Shown here piece by piece: positions 54,371 to 63,596 of a stretch of DNA of 64,000 bases (position 1 is the stretch's first letter; the number at the start of each line of letters is the position of its first letter). Under the pieces are notes generated by a model, which had not been told where the DNA came from, did not search any database, and was given only the letters and a program-made list of their open reading frames with translations. Origin of the DNA: Anaerolineaceae bacterium (lineage in GTDB: Bacteria > Chloroflexota > Anaerolineae > Anaerolineales > Anaerolineaceae); assembly GCA_012839565.1 (NCBI GenBank), contig DUMZ01000005.1, positions 62,001 through 126,000 of the forward strand, written 5' to 3'. Made by a program: the position numbers and the translations under genes.

Positions 54371-54411
54371 CAGAGATAACTGGAGCCATCTCCAGCTATC
54401 TCTGAATTTTT
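54371..54411 (+). terminator. Intraoperon terminator/attenuator
   Basis: Stem CAGAGATAaCTGGAG/CTCCAGcTATCTCTG (54371-54385 with 54390-54404) with a 4-nt loop and one internal mismatch, followed by AATTTTT. It lies between the DUF5320 and DUF134 genes, which share a promoter, so it may act as a partial terminator. Confidence 0.85.
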
Positions 54412-54428
54412 AACGGAGGTGATACACC

Positions 54429-54821
54429 ATGGCAAGGCCAAAAAAATGGAGAAAAGTCTGTTCTTTACCTGATAACAACAGGTTTGGCCCACTTGATTCA
54501 CCCGCTGATGCAAGTCATGTCAACATGACGGTTGACGAGTACGAAACCATCAGGCTTATCGACTTAGAGGGTTTCACTCAAGAAGAGTGTGCCCAGCAAA
54601 TGAATATCGCTCGCAGCACCGTCCAGGGCATTTACGTTGAAGCCCGAAAAAAGCTGGCTGATTCCCTGGTAAGCGGCAAAATCCTGCACATTAAAGGCGG
54701 AGAATATCAGCTATGTGATGGCTCCGGAATGGAATGCGGGCGAGGCTGCCATCGACGCAGACGTGGCAGACACAGAAATCAAAATGGAGGATTTTATGAA
54801 AATAGCCATTCCCATGAATGA
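54429..54821 (+). CDS. DUF134 helix-turn-helix regulator
   Basis: 130 aa. DUF134 signatures are [19 protein letters not shown] and the sigma-70 region-4-like helix-turn-helix ([40 protein letters not shown]). The C-terminus is Cys-, Arg- and His-rich ([11 protein letters not shown]) and may bind a metal or Fe-S cluster, as sensing part. GGAGG stands 7 nt before the ATG. It probably controls this operon. The end overlaps the next gene by 26 bp. Confidence 0.93.
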   Translation: MARPKKWRKVCSLPDNNRFGPLDSPADASHVNMTVDEYETIRLIDLEGFTQEECAQQMNIARSTVQGIYVEARKKLADSLVSGKILHIKGGEYQLCDGSGMECGRGCHRRRRGRHRNQNGGFYENSHSHE

Positions 54822-55164
54822 AAAAACCTTGAATTCAAGCGTTAGCGCACATTTCGGACGCGCTCCCTACTATCTGATTTACGATACCGAAACGAAAGAA
54901 AGCGTCTTTATAGACAATTCCGCCAGCGCGAGCCGAGGCGGCGCGGGCATCAAAGCCGCGCAGGTCATCCTTGACCAGCAGGCAAACGCGCTCATCACAC
55001 CCCGCCTTGGCGATAACGCCGCGGATGTACTGGAAGCCGCTAATATTGAAATCTATAAATCGATTGAAGGCAGCGCCGAAGACAATATCAACGCGCTCTT
55101 AGACAAGAAACTGGCACGACTTAGCGAAATCCACCCAGGACTACATGACCACAAAAACAGATAA
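54796..55164 (+). CDS. NifB/NifX-family (Fe-Mo-cofactor-like) protein
   Basis: 122 aa. Fold of the dinitrogenase iron-molybdenum cofactor proteins ([55 protein letters not shown]). The ATG at 54796 has GGAGG 5 nt before it. No nitrogenase genes are near; such proteins bind metal-sulfur clusters in orange-protein operons. It is coupled to the DUF134 gene upstream and the first MinD-ferredoxin gene downstream (20-bp overlap). Confidence 0.9.
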   Translation: MKIAIPMNEKTLNSSVSAHFGRAPYYLIYDTETKESVFIDNSASASRGGAGIKAAQVILDQQANALITPRLGDNAADVLEAANIEIYKSIEGSAEDNINALLDKKLARLSEIHPGLHDHKNR

Positions 55165-56026
55165 GATGAAAATCGCCATCTTAAGTGGCAAGGGTGGCAC
55201 AGGAAAAACGCTGCTGTCCGTCAATCTGGCGGCTGTCGCGCAAAAAGCCAGCTATATCGACTGCGATATCGAAGAACCGAACGGGCATCTCTTCTTCAAA
55301 CCCGAAAACCTGACTGAAGAAGTCGTCACGGTAAAAATCCCGCAAGTAAATCCCGCTTTGTGCAATGCCTGCCGGCAATGCGTGGAATTTTGTCGCTTCA
55401 ACGCCCTTGCCTTCATCATGGACAGACCCATCGTCTTTGAAGAAGTCTGCCATTCCTGCGGGGGTTGTAGCCTGGTCTGTCCCCAAAACGCCATCAGCGA
55501 GAAGGACAAAGGCATCGGTCTCATCCAAAAAGGCCAGTCGGAGCAGGTCAGCGTCTACACCGGCATATTGAATATCGGTGAAGCAAGCGGCATTCCCATC
55601 ATCAAAAGGCTACTGACGATGGAACAGGAAGAGCCCAGCCCGCTGACCATCATCGACTCCCCACCCGGCAGCGCCTGCAACGTGATGGAAAGCATTGAAG
55701 ATGCCGACTATTGCATCCTGGTCGCCGAACCAACGCTCTTTGGCGCGCATAATCTCAGCATGGTCTACGACCTGGTAACGCTCTTCAAAAAGCCCTTTGG
55801 CGTGGTGCTCAATAAGTGTCTCGAAGAAGAAAACCCCGCCGAAAAATTCTGCGAAGAGAAGGAGATCAAAATCCTATATCGTATTCCCTTTGACCAGGAA
55901 CTGGGTTTGCTCAATTCAAACGCCGAAATCGCGGTTCGCAAAAGCGAAAAATACCGCGCGCTATTCGCTTCCCTGCTCGATATCGTCATACAGGAAATCA
56001 ACCATGAAACAAATTCTCATTCTTAG
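55145..56026 (+). CDS. MinD-superfamily ATPase with inserted 2[4Fe-4S] ferredoxin domain (1)
   Basis: 293 aa. The deviant Walker A (LSGKGGTGKTLLSVNLA) of MinD/ParA ATPases comes first. Two four-cysteine clusters follow at about residues 74-120: CNACRQCVEFC and CHSCGGCSLVCPQNAI. The ATPase then continues (IDSPPGSACNVMESIEDADY). This family is paired with a second copy in orange-protein operons and is thought to build or insert Fe-S-type clusters. AGGA stands 4 nt before ATG 55145; a second ATG lies at 55166. The end overlaps the next gene by 23 bp. Confidence 0.93.
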   Translation: MTTKTDKMKIAILSGKGGTGKTLLSVNLAAVAQKASYIDCDIEEPNGHLFFKPENLTEEVVTVKIPQVNPALCNACRQCVEFCRFNALAFIMDRPIVFEEVCHSCGGCSLVCPQNAISEKDKGIGLIQKGQSEQVSVYTGILNIGEASGIPIIKRLLTMEQEEPSPLTIIDSPPGSACNVMESIEDADYCILVAEPTLFGAHNLSMVYDLVTLFKKPFGVVLNKCLEEENPAEKFCEEKEIKILYRIPFDQELGLLNSNAEIAVRKSEKYRALFASLLDIVIQEINHETNSHS

Positions 56027-56861
56027 CGGCAAAGGTGGCACCGGCAAGACGACCGTTGCCAGCGCCTTTATCAAACTCTCGAACGCAAAAGCCTACGCGG
56101 ATTGCGACGTTGACGCGCCCAACCTGCACCTCATCAGCGACTGGCAAACAGAACCGAAAAGGTCAGACTATTTTGGACTGGACAAAGCGCAAATCGACCC
56201 CCAGCTATGCGTTCAGTGCGACGCCTGCCGGCAAAACTGTCGCTTTGACGCCATCATCGCCGGCGAAAGCTACCAGGTCAACCCCTATGCCTGCGAAGGC
56301 TGTGGTGTTTGCGCTTACGTTTGCCCCACACAAGCTATCAAGATGGTGCCATCGGTTGACGGCGACTTAATGCTCTACGCGGACGCTGAAAAAACCTTCT
56401 CGACCGCCCAACTCAAAATGGGCAGCGGAACGTCTGGCCTGCTCGTTACCCAGGTGAAAAAGCAAATGAAAGAACATGCCACCGACGCGGATTTAGCCTT
56501 CATTGATGGCTCCCCTGGCATTGGCTGCCCGGTGATTGCCTCGTTGAGTGGCGTTGACATGGTTCTCGTCGTTGCCGAACCGTCCATTTCTGGCATCAGC
56601 GATATGCAGCGCATCATTCACACCGCCGCGAGATTTGGCGTTAAAATAGCCGTGTGTATCAACAAGTACAATAACAACCTTGAGAACACAGCCAAAATTG
56701 AACAGTATTGCCAGGAAAACGACTTGGCCATGGTTGGCAAAATCCCCTATGACCCAAACGCCATCCGGGCAATTAACAACGGTCACAGCATTGTCGATAT
56801 CGACTGTCCATCCGGCAGAGCGGTGAGAGAAGTCTATGCGCGGACCATCAAACGACTATAA
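56004..56861 (+). CDS. MinD-superfamily ATPase with inserted 2[4Fe-4S] ferredoxin domain (2)
   Basis: 285 aa, paralogue of the preceding product. Walker A ILSGKGGTGKTTVASAFI; ferredoxin clusters CVQCDACRQNCRFDAI and CEGCGVCAYVCPTQAI; the C-terminal half has IDGSPGIGCPVIASLSGVDM. The ATG at 56004 is preceded by AGGAAAT. The two ATPases probably act as a heterodimer, because each carries its own nucleotide and cluster sites. A long upstream in-frame extension to 55797 is antisense-like coding inside the first gene's frame shadow and is rejected. Confidence 0.93.
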   Translation: MKQILILSGKGGTGKTTVASAFIKLSNAKAYADCDVDAPNLHLISDWQTEPKRSDYFGLDKAQIDPQLCVQCDACRQNCRFDAIIAGESYQVNPYACEGCGVCAYVCPTQAIKMVPSVDGDLMLYADAEKTFSTAQLKMGSGTSGLLVTQVKKQMKEHATDADLAFIDGSPGIGCPVIASLSGVDMVLVVAEPSISGISDMQRIIHTAARFGVKIAVCINKYNNNLENTAKIEQYCQENDLAMVGKIPYDPNAIRAINNGHSIVDIDCPSGRAVREVYARTIKRL

Positions 56862-56888
56862 ACCTTATCAATACGAAGGAGCACATTA

Positions 56889-57722
56889 ATGAGCGAAAAT
56901 TGTAATTCTGACTGCAGCAACTGCACGGCAGACTGCGCCGAAAGAACAGAACCCGTTACCCTAACTGAAAAACTGCACGACCTAAGCAAGGTAAAAAAGG
57001 TCATCGCGGTTATCAGTGGCAAAGGTGGCGTGGGCAAGTCCCTGGTCACTTCATTGCTGGCCGTAGCCATGAACAAAAAAGGCTATCAAAGCGCCATTCT
57101 CGATGCCGATATCACCGGCCCATCCATTCCCAAGGCCTTTGGCATCGACACCAAAGCCAGGATGAACGAGTTCGGACTGTTGCCGGTCAAAACCAAAACA
57201 GGCATTTCGGTCATGTCCGTAAACCTGCTGCTGGAAAGCGAAACCGACCCCGTGGTCTTAAGGGGCCCGCTAATCGCTGGTACTGTCAAACAGTTTTGGA
57301 CGGACGTCATTTGGGACAACGTTGATTTCATGTTCATCGACATGCCACCTGGCACCGGCGACGTTCCTCTGACCGTTTTCCAGTCCATCCCGGTAGACGG
57401 CATCATCGTGGTCACATCGCCCCAGGAACTTGTTTCCATGATTGTTGCGAAAGCAGTCAGAATGGCAGAGATAATGCAAATCCCCATCATCGGACTGGTG
57501 GAAAACATGTCCTATTTTCGCTGCCCGGACAATGGCAAAGACTATGCCATCTTCGGCGAAAGCCACATTGAAGAAATTGCAAAAGCGCATCAATTAAGTG
57601 TCCTGGCCAAACTGCCTATCGACCCGCGGCTTTCAAAGGCCTGCGACGAGGGCACCATCGAAGATTTTGACGGAAACTGGCTGGAATCACTTGCTGAAAT
57701 TATAGAGAAAATGGAGAAATAA
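56889..57722 (+). CDS. Mrp/NBP35 family Fe-S carrier ATPase
   Basis: 277 aa. An N-terminal Cys cluster (CNSDCSNCTADC, residues about 5-16) precedes the ATPase (VISGKGGVGKSLVTSLLAVA, ILDADITGPSIPKAFGID, IDMPPGTGDVPLTVFQSI). The CxxC near the C-terminus that carries the bridging cluster in Mrp proteins reads YFRCPDNGKD: only the first Cys is kept. It may bind its cluster with the N-terminal Cys instead. AAGGAGCACATTA precedes the ATG. It lies 27 bp after the second MinD-ferredoxin gene. Confidence 0.93.
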   Translation: MSENCNSDCSNCTADCAERTEPVTLTEKLHDLSKVKKVIAVISGKGGVGKSLVTSLLAVAMNKKGYQSAILDADITGPSIPKAFGIDTKARMNEFGLLPVKTKTGISVMSVNLLLESETDPVVLRGPLIAGTVKQFWTDVIWDNVDFMFIDMPPGTGDVPLTVFQSIPVDGIIVVTSPQELVSMIVAKAVRMAEIMQIPIIGLVENMSYFRCPDNGKDYAIFGESHIEEIAKAHQLSVLAKLPIDPRLSKACDEGTIEDFDGNWLESLAEIIEKMEK

Positions 57723-57723
57723 G

Positions 57724-58083
57724 ATGTTAAAAATTGCAGTCGCAAGCGACCATGGCATGGTAACCCAACATTTTGGGCACTGCCAGGAATTTGTCGTTTT
57801 TGAAACTAAAAACAATCAAATCACAAAAACCGAAACGCTGGCCAACCCCGGTCACAAACCCGGCTTTTTGCCGAACTTCCTTGCCGAACAAGGTGTGAAT
57901 GTCATCATCAGTGGTGGCATGGGTGGCGCTGCTGTTGCCATATTTAATGAGAAAAACATTGAAGTCATCGTTGGCGCCAGTGGCGACGCCAGCAAAGCTG
58001 CCGAAAGCTATCTCAAAGGCGAACTCAAGTCCACCGGCTCCGTTTGCCATGAGCACCAGCATCATGACGAATGCGGTGAATAG
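57724..58083 (+). CDS. NifB/NifX-family protein with His-rich tail
   Basis: 119 aa. Core fold as in the product of 54796 (LKIAVASDHGMVTQHFGHCQ, NVIISGGMGGAAVAIFNEKN). The C-terminus CHEHQHHDECGE adds a likely metal-binding tail. It is the last gene of the operon, one base after the Mrp stop, and is followed by a terminator. The operon thus has two NifX-like scaffolds around three Fe-S ATPases. Confidence 0.92.
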   Translation: MLKIAVASDHGMVTQHFGHCQEFVVFETKNNQITKTETLANPGHKPGFLPNFLAEQGVNVIISGGMGGAAVAIFNEKNIEVIVGASGDASKAAESYLKGELKSTGSVCHEHQHHDECGE

Positions 58084-58120
58084 GGCTTTTTCTCGGGCAC
58101 ATAACTGTATTATTTAAGAC

Positions 58121-58150
58121 ATAGCCACCTTTTTGGTGGCTATATTTCTT
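58121..58150 (+). terminator. Intrinsic terminator of the Fe-S ATPase operon
   Basis: 9-bp stem ATAGCCACC/GGTGGCTAT (58121-58129 with 58135-58143) followed by ATTTCTTTT. Confidence 0.88.
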
Positions 58151-58179
58151 TTATAGTTCTAAGGTGATTTTTAGTTCTT

Positions 58180-58199
58180 ACGTGGTCTCCAGACCACGT
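58180..58199. repeat. Short perfect inverted repeat
   Basis: ACGTGGTCT-CC-AGACCACGT, 9-bp arms with a 2-bp centre, 14 bp beyond the stop of the convergent YjbQ gene. No U-tract on either strand, so it is not a standard terminator. Confidence 0.75.
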
Positions 58200-58212
58200 T
58201 AAACAAACCTTG

Positions 58213-58632
58213 TTACTCCCCGATAATCTTAATCAGAATCCGTTTTGGGCGGTTGCCGTCGAACTCACCATAAAAGATTTGCTCCCAGGGGCCAAAGTCC
58301 AAACGCCCGTTGGTCACCGCCACGACCACCTCCCGACCCATAATCTGGCGTTTCATATGCGCGTCGGCGTTATCCTCGCCAGTGTCGTTATGGCGATACT
58401 GCTCAACCGGCGCGTGTGGGGCCAGTTTCTCAAGCCAGCGTTCATAGTCGTGGTGCAAACCGCGCTCATCGTCGTTGATGAAAACAGACGCGGTGATATG
58501 CATCGCGTTCACCAAAACCAGGCCTTCTTTAATACCGCTCTCGCGCAGGGCGCGGTTCACTTCGGGCGTGATGTTCACAAAGCCACATCTGCCCGGATAG
58601 TTAATGGTCAAGACTTCACGATAAGATTTCAT
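58213..58632 (-). CDS. YjbQ/UPF0047 family protein
   Basis: 139 aa. Landmarks are [40 protein letters not shown] and [16 protein letters not shown] [20 protein letters not shown], with the final [20 protein letters not shown]. Members show weak thiamine-phosphate synthase activity in E. coli mutants; the real role is open. AAAGGAG stands 5 nt before the ATG. It follows the MFS transporter gene by 11 bp. Confidence 0.95.
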   Translation of the reverse strand: MKSYREVLTINYPGRCGFVNITPEVNRALRESGIKEGLVLVNAMHITASVFINDDERGLHHDYERWLEKLAPHAPVEQYRHNDTGEDNADAHMKRQIMGREVVVAVTNGRLDFGPWEQIFYGEFDGNRPKRILIKIIGE

Positions 58633-58643
58633 GCGCTCTCCTT

Positions 58644-60098
58644 TCAGTCAAGATCCGCTTCCAACAGATCAGCTTCCTGGGCTTGAAGCTCTTCCAGCTG
58701 CGCCTCTTTTTCGGCGTGCATCTCCAAAAGCTGGGCTTTCATCTTCTTCAGCTTTTTACCTTTTAGGGGGAAGAAGAACAACACACCCGCGCCGATTAAC
58801 AAGGCGATACCCGGAATTAAGCCCACAATCATGCGGATGCCCCAAATGGCACTGGCGGGTTGGTTGAGAAAGATTTGCCCGCCCATCGACTCGCGCGTTA
58901 CAAAACCCGTCGCGCTCAATATCGCCGCGGTGAGTGGCGCGGCAATTGATTCTGCCGGCTTGGTGATTAGCGCGTTGGCGCCAAAATAGCTGCCCTCGCG
59001 CCTCACCCCGGTGCGCACTTCGTCATCGTCGATAATCAAACCGAGGGCTAAATTCAGCCCTACCAAAATCCCCGCGTAACCAAAGCCCACAATAGCCATG
59101 CCGAGGTAAATCCAGTTGGCAGGCAAAAACGCGACTAAGAGCAAACCCAGGCTCGTAATAGCCATGTAAATCTGAAACGTGACGATTGCGTCAAAGCGTT
59201 TTAAGGGGTATTTTGTCAGCGGCACGCTAACCGCCAGCGGAATAAACAGCGCGCCCAAAAGGTATAAGGAATTCGACTGGGTAACATAGTCTGAAACGTA
59301 AAAAATCGCGCCCATGCAAATCGAGAACATAAAGACCGCCATAAAGTTGGCGATATCGAAGACGATAAAGTTTTTGTTGGTCAGCGTCGCTTTGAGTGCT
59401 TCTTTCAGGGGAATGGGTTTATCCACCTGGCTGAACTCGGGGCGTTCTTTGATTTTGTAAGTCGCAATCCAAATCAACAGACCACACACAAGCCCCAAAC
59501 CGATCATCGCCAGGCGTAAGGGCCATAGGCTGGTGTCCGCTGAACCTGCCTTTGGGCGTACCAGGTCTGGAATGATAAAACCCAAAAGAGTACCCAAAAG
59601 GCCAAACAAACTCGAACTCACCTGAAGTTTCGAGCGTTCTTCCAGCGACTCGGTCATCTCAGGCATCAACGCGGAGTGCACCAGACCGATGATGGTGAAA
59701 CAGCTGTCGTATAAAAACATCGAGACCAGCATCCAAATGAACTTGACCGTTTCCGAGCTTTTCTCGGGAACAAACCAAACCAGGATAAACGTCAAAGCGA
59801 AAAAGGGCGCGGTATAACGCATATAGGGAATGCGCCGGCCATGCTTTGAACGGGTGCTGTCGGTCAGTTGCCCGAAGATGGGGTCATTGATGGCGTTCCA
59901 TATCGCGTAAACGGCAAAAGCGATGGTAATCCACTTGGTCGATATGCCAAAATAGTCCTGATAGAACATGATCAGCAGGGACGCAAAGACACCACTCAGC
60001 GTGCTAAGCCCCAGCATTGAAAGCCCATAAAACAGCCGGGCGCTTTTATCTACTTTTTTACCTTGATAGTCCTTTTGGGTTTCTGCGGAAATTTCCAT
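58644..60098 (-). CDS. MFS transporter, GPH (glycoside-pentoside-hexuronide) type
   Basis: 484 aa, twelve hydrophobic segments. The signature loop reads [20 protein letters not shown], and the N-terminal [13 protein letters not shown] matches the Na+/melibiose symporter group. The C-terminal 40 residues ([20 protein letters not shown]) form a charged coiled-coil tail that is unusual for GPH carriers. It is the first gene of an operon with YjbQ, without a glycosidase alongside. Confidence 0.92.
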   Translation of the reverse strand: MEISAETQKDYQGKKVDKSARLFYGLSMLGLSTLSGVFASLLIMFYQDYFGISTKWITIAFAVYAIWNAINDPIFGQLTDSTRSKHGRRIPYMRYTAPFFALTFILVWFVPEKSSETVKFIWMLVSMFLYDSCFTIIGLVHSALMPEMTESLEERSKLQVSSSLFGLLGTLLGFIIPDLVRPKAGSADTSLWPLRLAMIGLGLVCGLLIWIATYKIKERPEFSQVDKPIPLKEALKATLTNKNFIVFDIANFMAVFMFSICMGAIFYVSDYVTQSNSLYLLGALFIPLAVSVPLTKYPLKRFDAIVTFQIYMAITSLGLLLVAFLPANWIYLGMAIVGFGYAGILVGLNLALGLIIDDDEVRTGVRREGSYFGANALITKPAESIAAPLTAAILSATGFVTRESMGGQIFLNQPASAIWGIRMIVGLIPGIALLIGAGVLFFFPLKGKKLKKMKAQLLEMHAEKEAQLEELQAQEADLLEADLD

Positions 60099-60546
60099 GG
60101 CTGGCTCCAGTCTTAAAATTTCTTATATTATAGTCGAGCCTGGTTCCAGCGGGCGATTTTCCTTTGTTAAATCTTGTTTTGGTGATTTATACTGCTCGGC
60201 GGAACGTCGGCAGGAGAAGCAATAAATCTCTCCCCGGCGTCTCGCCGCGGGCACACCCCGTTCGCTGTTGCCGAAGTGCAGGCCTTGTGCCTGCTTCTCG
60301 CCGAAGCAAAAAGACCTGTTATTGCAAGGTGTTCTTATCGTCGGCGGGGAAGCTCTGCACTTCGGCCTCCGAGAACGAGTTTTATTTTGGTTTTATTGAA
60401 TCTGCACGGCGAAGACGCCATGCATCAGCAAGGTAATGCAACAAAAAAATAACTTCACGAAAACATTCCCCGTTTGCCCTATACAAATTCGCAATTGCTA
60501 GGCAGGGCGTAGAACAAATGCTTTATAATAATCTTTTGGAGAAAAT
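60099..60546. other. Intergenic region with nested inverted repeats, 448 bp
   Basis: Lies between the divergent GPH transporter and uvrA genes. It holds GC-rich inverted repeats: GCCGAAGTGCAG (60270-60281) with its exact complement at 60355-60366, extended as an imperfect repeat of about 28 bp. GAGAAGCA near 60211 is matched by TGCTTCTC near 60292. No open frame with a start is convincing. It may encode a structured RNA or be a remnant of a small mobile element. The uvrA promoter is probably near 60520 (TATAAT). Confidence 0.5.
60270..60366. repeat. Imperfect inverted repeat around a 73-bp centre
   Basis: Perfect 12-bp core arms GCCGAAGTGCAG/CTGCACTTCGGC (60270-60281, 60355-60366); similarity extends outward to about 60258 and 60378. 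Confidence 0.8.
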
Positions 60547-63477
60547 ATGCCTGCTGAAAATTTACGCGTGGTTGGTGCCCGCGAGAACAACCTAAAAAAC
60601 ATTACCGTCGAAATTCCCCGCGATAAACTCGTGGTAATCACCGGCCTTTCCGGCTCGGGCAAGAGTTCGCTCGCTTTTGATACCATTTTCGCCGAAGGAC
60701 AACGGCGCTATGTCGAGTCGCTTTCCGCCTATGCCCGACAATTTCTGGGCCAGATGGAAAAACCCGATGTCGATTCAATCGAAGGGCTTTCGCCTGCGGT
60801 AGCCATTGACCAAAAATCAACCTCCCGCAACCCACGCTCAACCGTGGGTACCGTAACCGAAGTTTACGACTACTTACGTTTGCTCTTCGCGCGCATCGGC
60901 ATACCACACTGTCCTATCTGCGGACGCAAAGTGCAAAAACAAAGCGCGCAGGAAATTGTTGAAGACATTATGCAGATCCCCGAAGGCGCGCGTTTGCTTA
61001 TCCTGGCGCCCATGGTACGCCAGCGTAAAGGCACCTACCAGGCCCTTTTTGAAGAAATCAGCAAACTGGGTTTCACCCGCGCCCGCGCCGACGGTGTGGT
61101 CTATAACCTTGACGAAAACATTGAACTCGACCGCTACAAAAGCCACACTATTGAAGCGGTGGTTGACCGTGTGGTTGTGCAGACCCCCGAAGACGAAGAA
61201 GACCGGCTCAATATCATCTCGCGCCTGACCGACTCGGTTGAAACCGCACTGCGCGTTGGCGATGGTTATGTAACCGTGCACAACATGAGCGCCAACCCAC
61301 CCGAAGACCTGCTCTTTAGCGAAAACCTGGCATGTCCCGAACATGGCTCGGTATTAACAGAAATTGAGCCGCGCACTTTCTCGTTTAACACGCCCCATGG
61401 CGCTTGTCCCACCTGCCAGGGCTTGGGCGCGCTCGAAAAAGTTGACCCCGACTTACTTATCCCCAACAAACAACTCTCCATCCAGGAAGGCGCCATCGCC
61501 AACTCCGACTGGACTCCACGTGCCCTGGGTGGCTACTCGTGGCAAGTCCTGCAAGCCCTGGCAAAACATGCCGGCTTTAGCCTGGAAACGCCCATCGGCG
61601 AACTTAGCCCAAAACATCTCAACATGATTCTTTATGGCACCAACGGCAAAGAGTTCCGCGTTGATTACATCGGCCGCAGTGGGCGCAAAAGCCACTTTGA
61701 CACCGCGTTTGAAGGCATCATCGGCAACATGGAACGCCGCTATCGCGACACAAACTCCGACTGGATACGCTGGAAATTCAACCAGTTTATGACGCTCCTG
61801 CCCTGTCCCGAGTGCAAAGGCAAACGCCTGCGCAAGGAAGCTCTGGCCGTCACCATCATGGACAAAAATATCGTTGATGTCAGCGAGCAATCCGTGTTGG
61901 ACCTGCTCAACTGGGTGAACAAGCTCATGGACCCTGATGCCAGGCTATTAAGCAAACGCGACTGGACCATCGCCGGACGTGTTTTACGCGAAATCCAGGC
62001 CCGCCTGGGTTTTATGGTTGACGTTGGTCTGGACTATCTCACACTTGACCGTTCCGCCAGTTCGCTTTCAGGTGGCGAAGCGCAGCGCATCCGCCTGGCA
62101 ACCCAGGTTGGCTCCAGACTCATGGGCGTGCTTTACGTGCTTGACGAGCCTTCAATCGGATTGCACCCGCGCGATAACAACAAACTGCTTGAAACGCTCA
62201 AAGGTCTGCGCGATTTGGGCAACACCGTCCTGGTGGTTGAACACGATGAAGAAACCATCATGAACGCTGACTGGGTCATCGACCTTGGTCCAGGTGCCGG
62301 CGAGCATGGTGGCGAAGTGGTCGCTGAAGGCACACCCGCTGACATTGAAGCCACGCCCGGCTCCATCACCGGCGATTACCTGGGCGGACGACGGAAAATC
62401 CCCGTGCCTTCGGAACGACGCGAGGGTTCAGGTGAGTCTTTGCGCATCGTTGGCGCAAGCGAAAACAACCTTAAAAACGTGACCGTGGACATTCCCCTGG
62501 GCAAGCTGGTGTGTATCACCGGTGTGTCTGGCTCCGGCAAATCCAGTCTGATGGTTGACGTGCTCTATGGCGCCCTGGCACGCCAGCTGATGGGCGCGCA
62601 CACTCAAGCCGGCAAGCACAAGCGCATTGAAGGTACACAGTATCTCGATAAAATCATCAACATCGATCAATCCCCCATCGGACGCACACCCCGTTCAAAC
62701 CCCGCCACCTATACCGGACTGTTTGACCCCATCCGCGACCTTTTCGCCACGCTGCCCGACTCAAAAATGCGCGGCTATCAAAAAGGGCGTTTTTCGTTCA
62801 ACGTGCGTGGGGGACGGTGTGAAGCCTGCACAGGTGAAGGACAACTCAAAATCGAGATGCAGTTCCTGCCCGACGTATATGTGCCATGCGAAGTCTGCCA
62901 CGGTAAACGGTATAACCACGAAACCCTGCAAGTGCGTTTTAAGGATAAAAATATCGCCGACGTGCTGGATATGACGGTCAGCGAAGCCCTGGCCTTTTTC
63001 GACGCCTTCCCGCGCCTGAAGAGCAAACTGCAAACGCTCAAAGATGTTGGTCTGGGCTATGTGCGCCTTGGGCAACCCGCCACGACCCTAAGCGGTGGAG
63101 AGGCGCAACGCGTCAAACTGGCCAAGGAACTCTCGCGACGTGCCACGGGCAAGACCATTTACGTCCTTGATGAACCTTCGGTTGGTTTACATGCTGAAGA
63201 CGTCAGCATGCTCATCAAAGTGCTACAAGCCCTAGTTGACACAGGCAATACCGTGGTCATCATTGAGCATAATCTGGATATCGTCAAAGTGGCGGACTGG
63301 ATTATCGACATGGGCCCCGAAGGTGGCGAACGCGGTGGCGAAGTCATCGCGCAAGGCACACCCGAAGAAGTGGCAGAAGTATCTGAAAGCTACACCGGGC
63401 AATATCTCAAGGCTTTCCTTGCCGGCCAGGCCTGGAAAACGTCTAACCCAACCAAAGTGAAGGCAAAAAAGAGTTAA
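60547..63477 (+). CDS. uvrA: Excinuclease ABC subunit A
   Basis: 976 aa. Damage-recognition ATPase of nucleotide excision repair. Two ABC modules are complete: Walker [15 protein letters not shown] and [14 protein letters not shown]; signatures [14 protein letters not shown] and [14 protein letters not shown]; Walker [14 protein letters not shown] and [13 protein letters not shown]. Zinc-finger cysteines are in [30 protein letters not shown], and CEACTGEGQ with [13 protein letters not shown] stands 5 nt before the ATG. Normal length; single gene. Confidence 0.98.
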   Translation: MPAENLRVVGARENNLKNITVEIPRDKLVVITGLSGSGKSSLAFDTIFAEGQRRYVESLSAYARQFLGQMEKPDVDSIEGLSPAVAIDQKSTSRNPRSTVGTVTEVYDYLRLLFARIGIPHCPICGRKVQKQSAQEIVEDIMQIPEGARLLILAPMVRQRKGTYQALFEEISKLGFTRARADGVVYNLDENIELDRYKSHTIEAVVDRVVVQTPEDEEDRLNIISRLTDSVETALRVGDGYVTVHNMSANPPEDLLFSENLACPEHGSVLTEIEPRTFSFNTPHGACPTCQGLGALEKVDPDLLIPNKQLSIQEGAIANSDWTPRALGGYSWQVLQALAKHAGFSLETPIGELSPKHLNMILYGTNGKEFRVDYIGRSGRKSHFDTAFEGIIGNMERRYRDTNSDWIRWKFNQFMTLLPCPECKGKRLRKEALAVTIMDKNIVDVSEQSVLDLLNWVNKLMDPDARLLSKRDWTIAGRVLREIQARLGFMVDVGLDYLTLDRSASSLSGGEAQRIRLATQVGSRLMGVLYVLDEPSIGLHPRDNNKLLETLKGLRDLGNTVLVVEHDEETIMNADWVIDLGPGAGEHGGEVVAEGTPADIEATPGSITGDYLGGRRKIPVPSERREGSGESLRIVGASENNLKNVTVDIPLGKLVCITGVSGSGKSSLMVDVLYGALARQLMGAHTQAGKHKRIEGTQYLDKIINIDQSPIGRTPRSNPATYTGLFDPIRDLFATLPDSKMRGYQKGRFSFNVRGGRCEACTGEGQLKIEMQFLPDVYVPCEVCHGKRYNHETLQVRFKDKNIADVLDMTVSEALAFFDAFPRLKSKLQTLKDVGLGYVRLGQPATTLSGGEAQRVKLAKELSRRATGKTIYVLDEPSVGLHAEDVSMLIKVLQALVDTGNTVVIIEHNLDIVKVADWIIDMGPEGGERGGEVIAQGTPEEVAEVSESYTGQYLKAFLAGQAWKTSNPTKVKAKKS

Positions 63478-63530
63478 ATCCTTATCCTTTTTACAATCTT
63501 TACCCGTAAACTGCCTATTAATCGCTATTT

Positions 63531-63574
63531 AATGTGCACATTAATACACTAATCTGCACATTTTTTGCTATAAT
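63531..63574 (+). promoter_or_regulatory. Candidate operator and -10 box before the Fic gene
   Basis: Palindrome AATGTGCACATT (63531-63542) is followed by a second TGCACATT half-site (63555-63562), 20 bp from the first (63535-63542). A -10 box TATAAT lies at 63569-63574. No good -35 box is visible, which suits an activator- or repressor-controlled promoter. Confidence 0.55.
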
Positions 63575-63596
63575 ATAGGCAGTTTAGGAGAGCACT

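Noticed and set aside
54796..58083. Nitrogen-fixation locus
   Set aside because: NifX-like domains occur without nifHDK or nifENB; the set matches orange-protein type loci instead.
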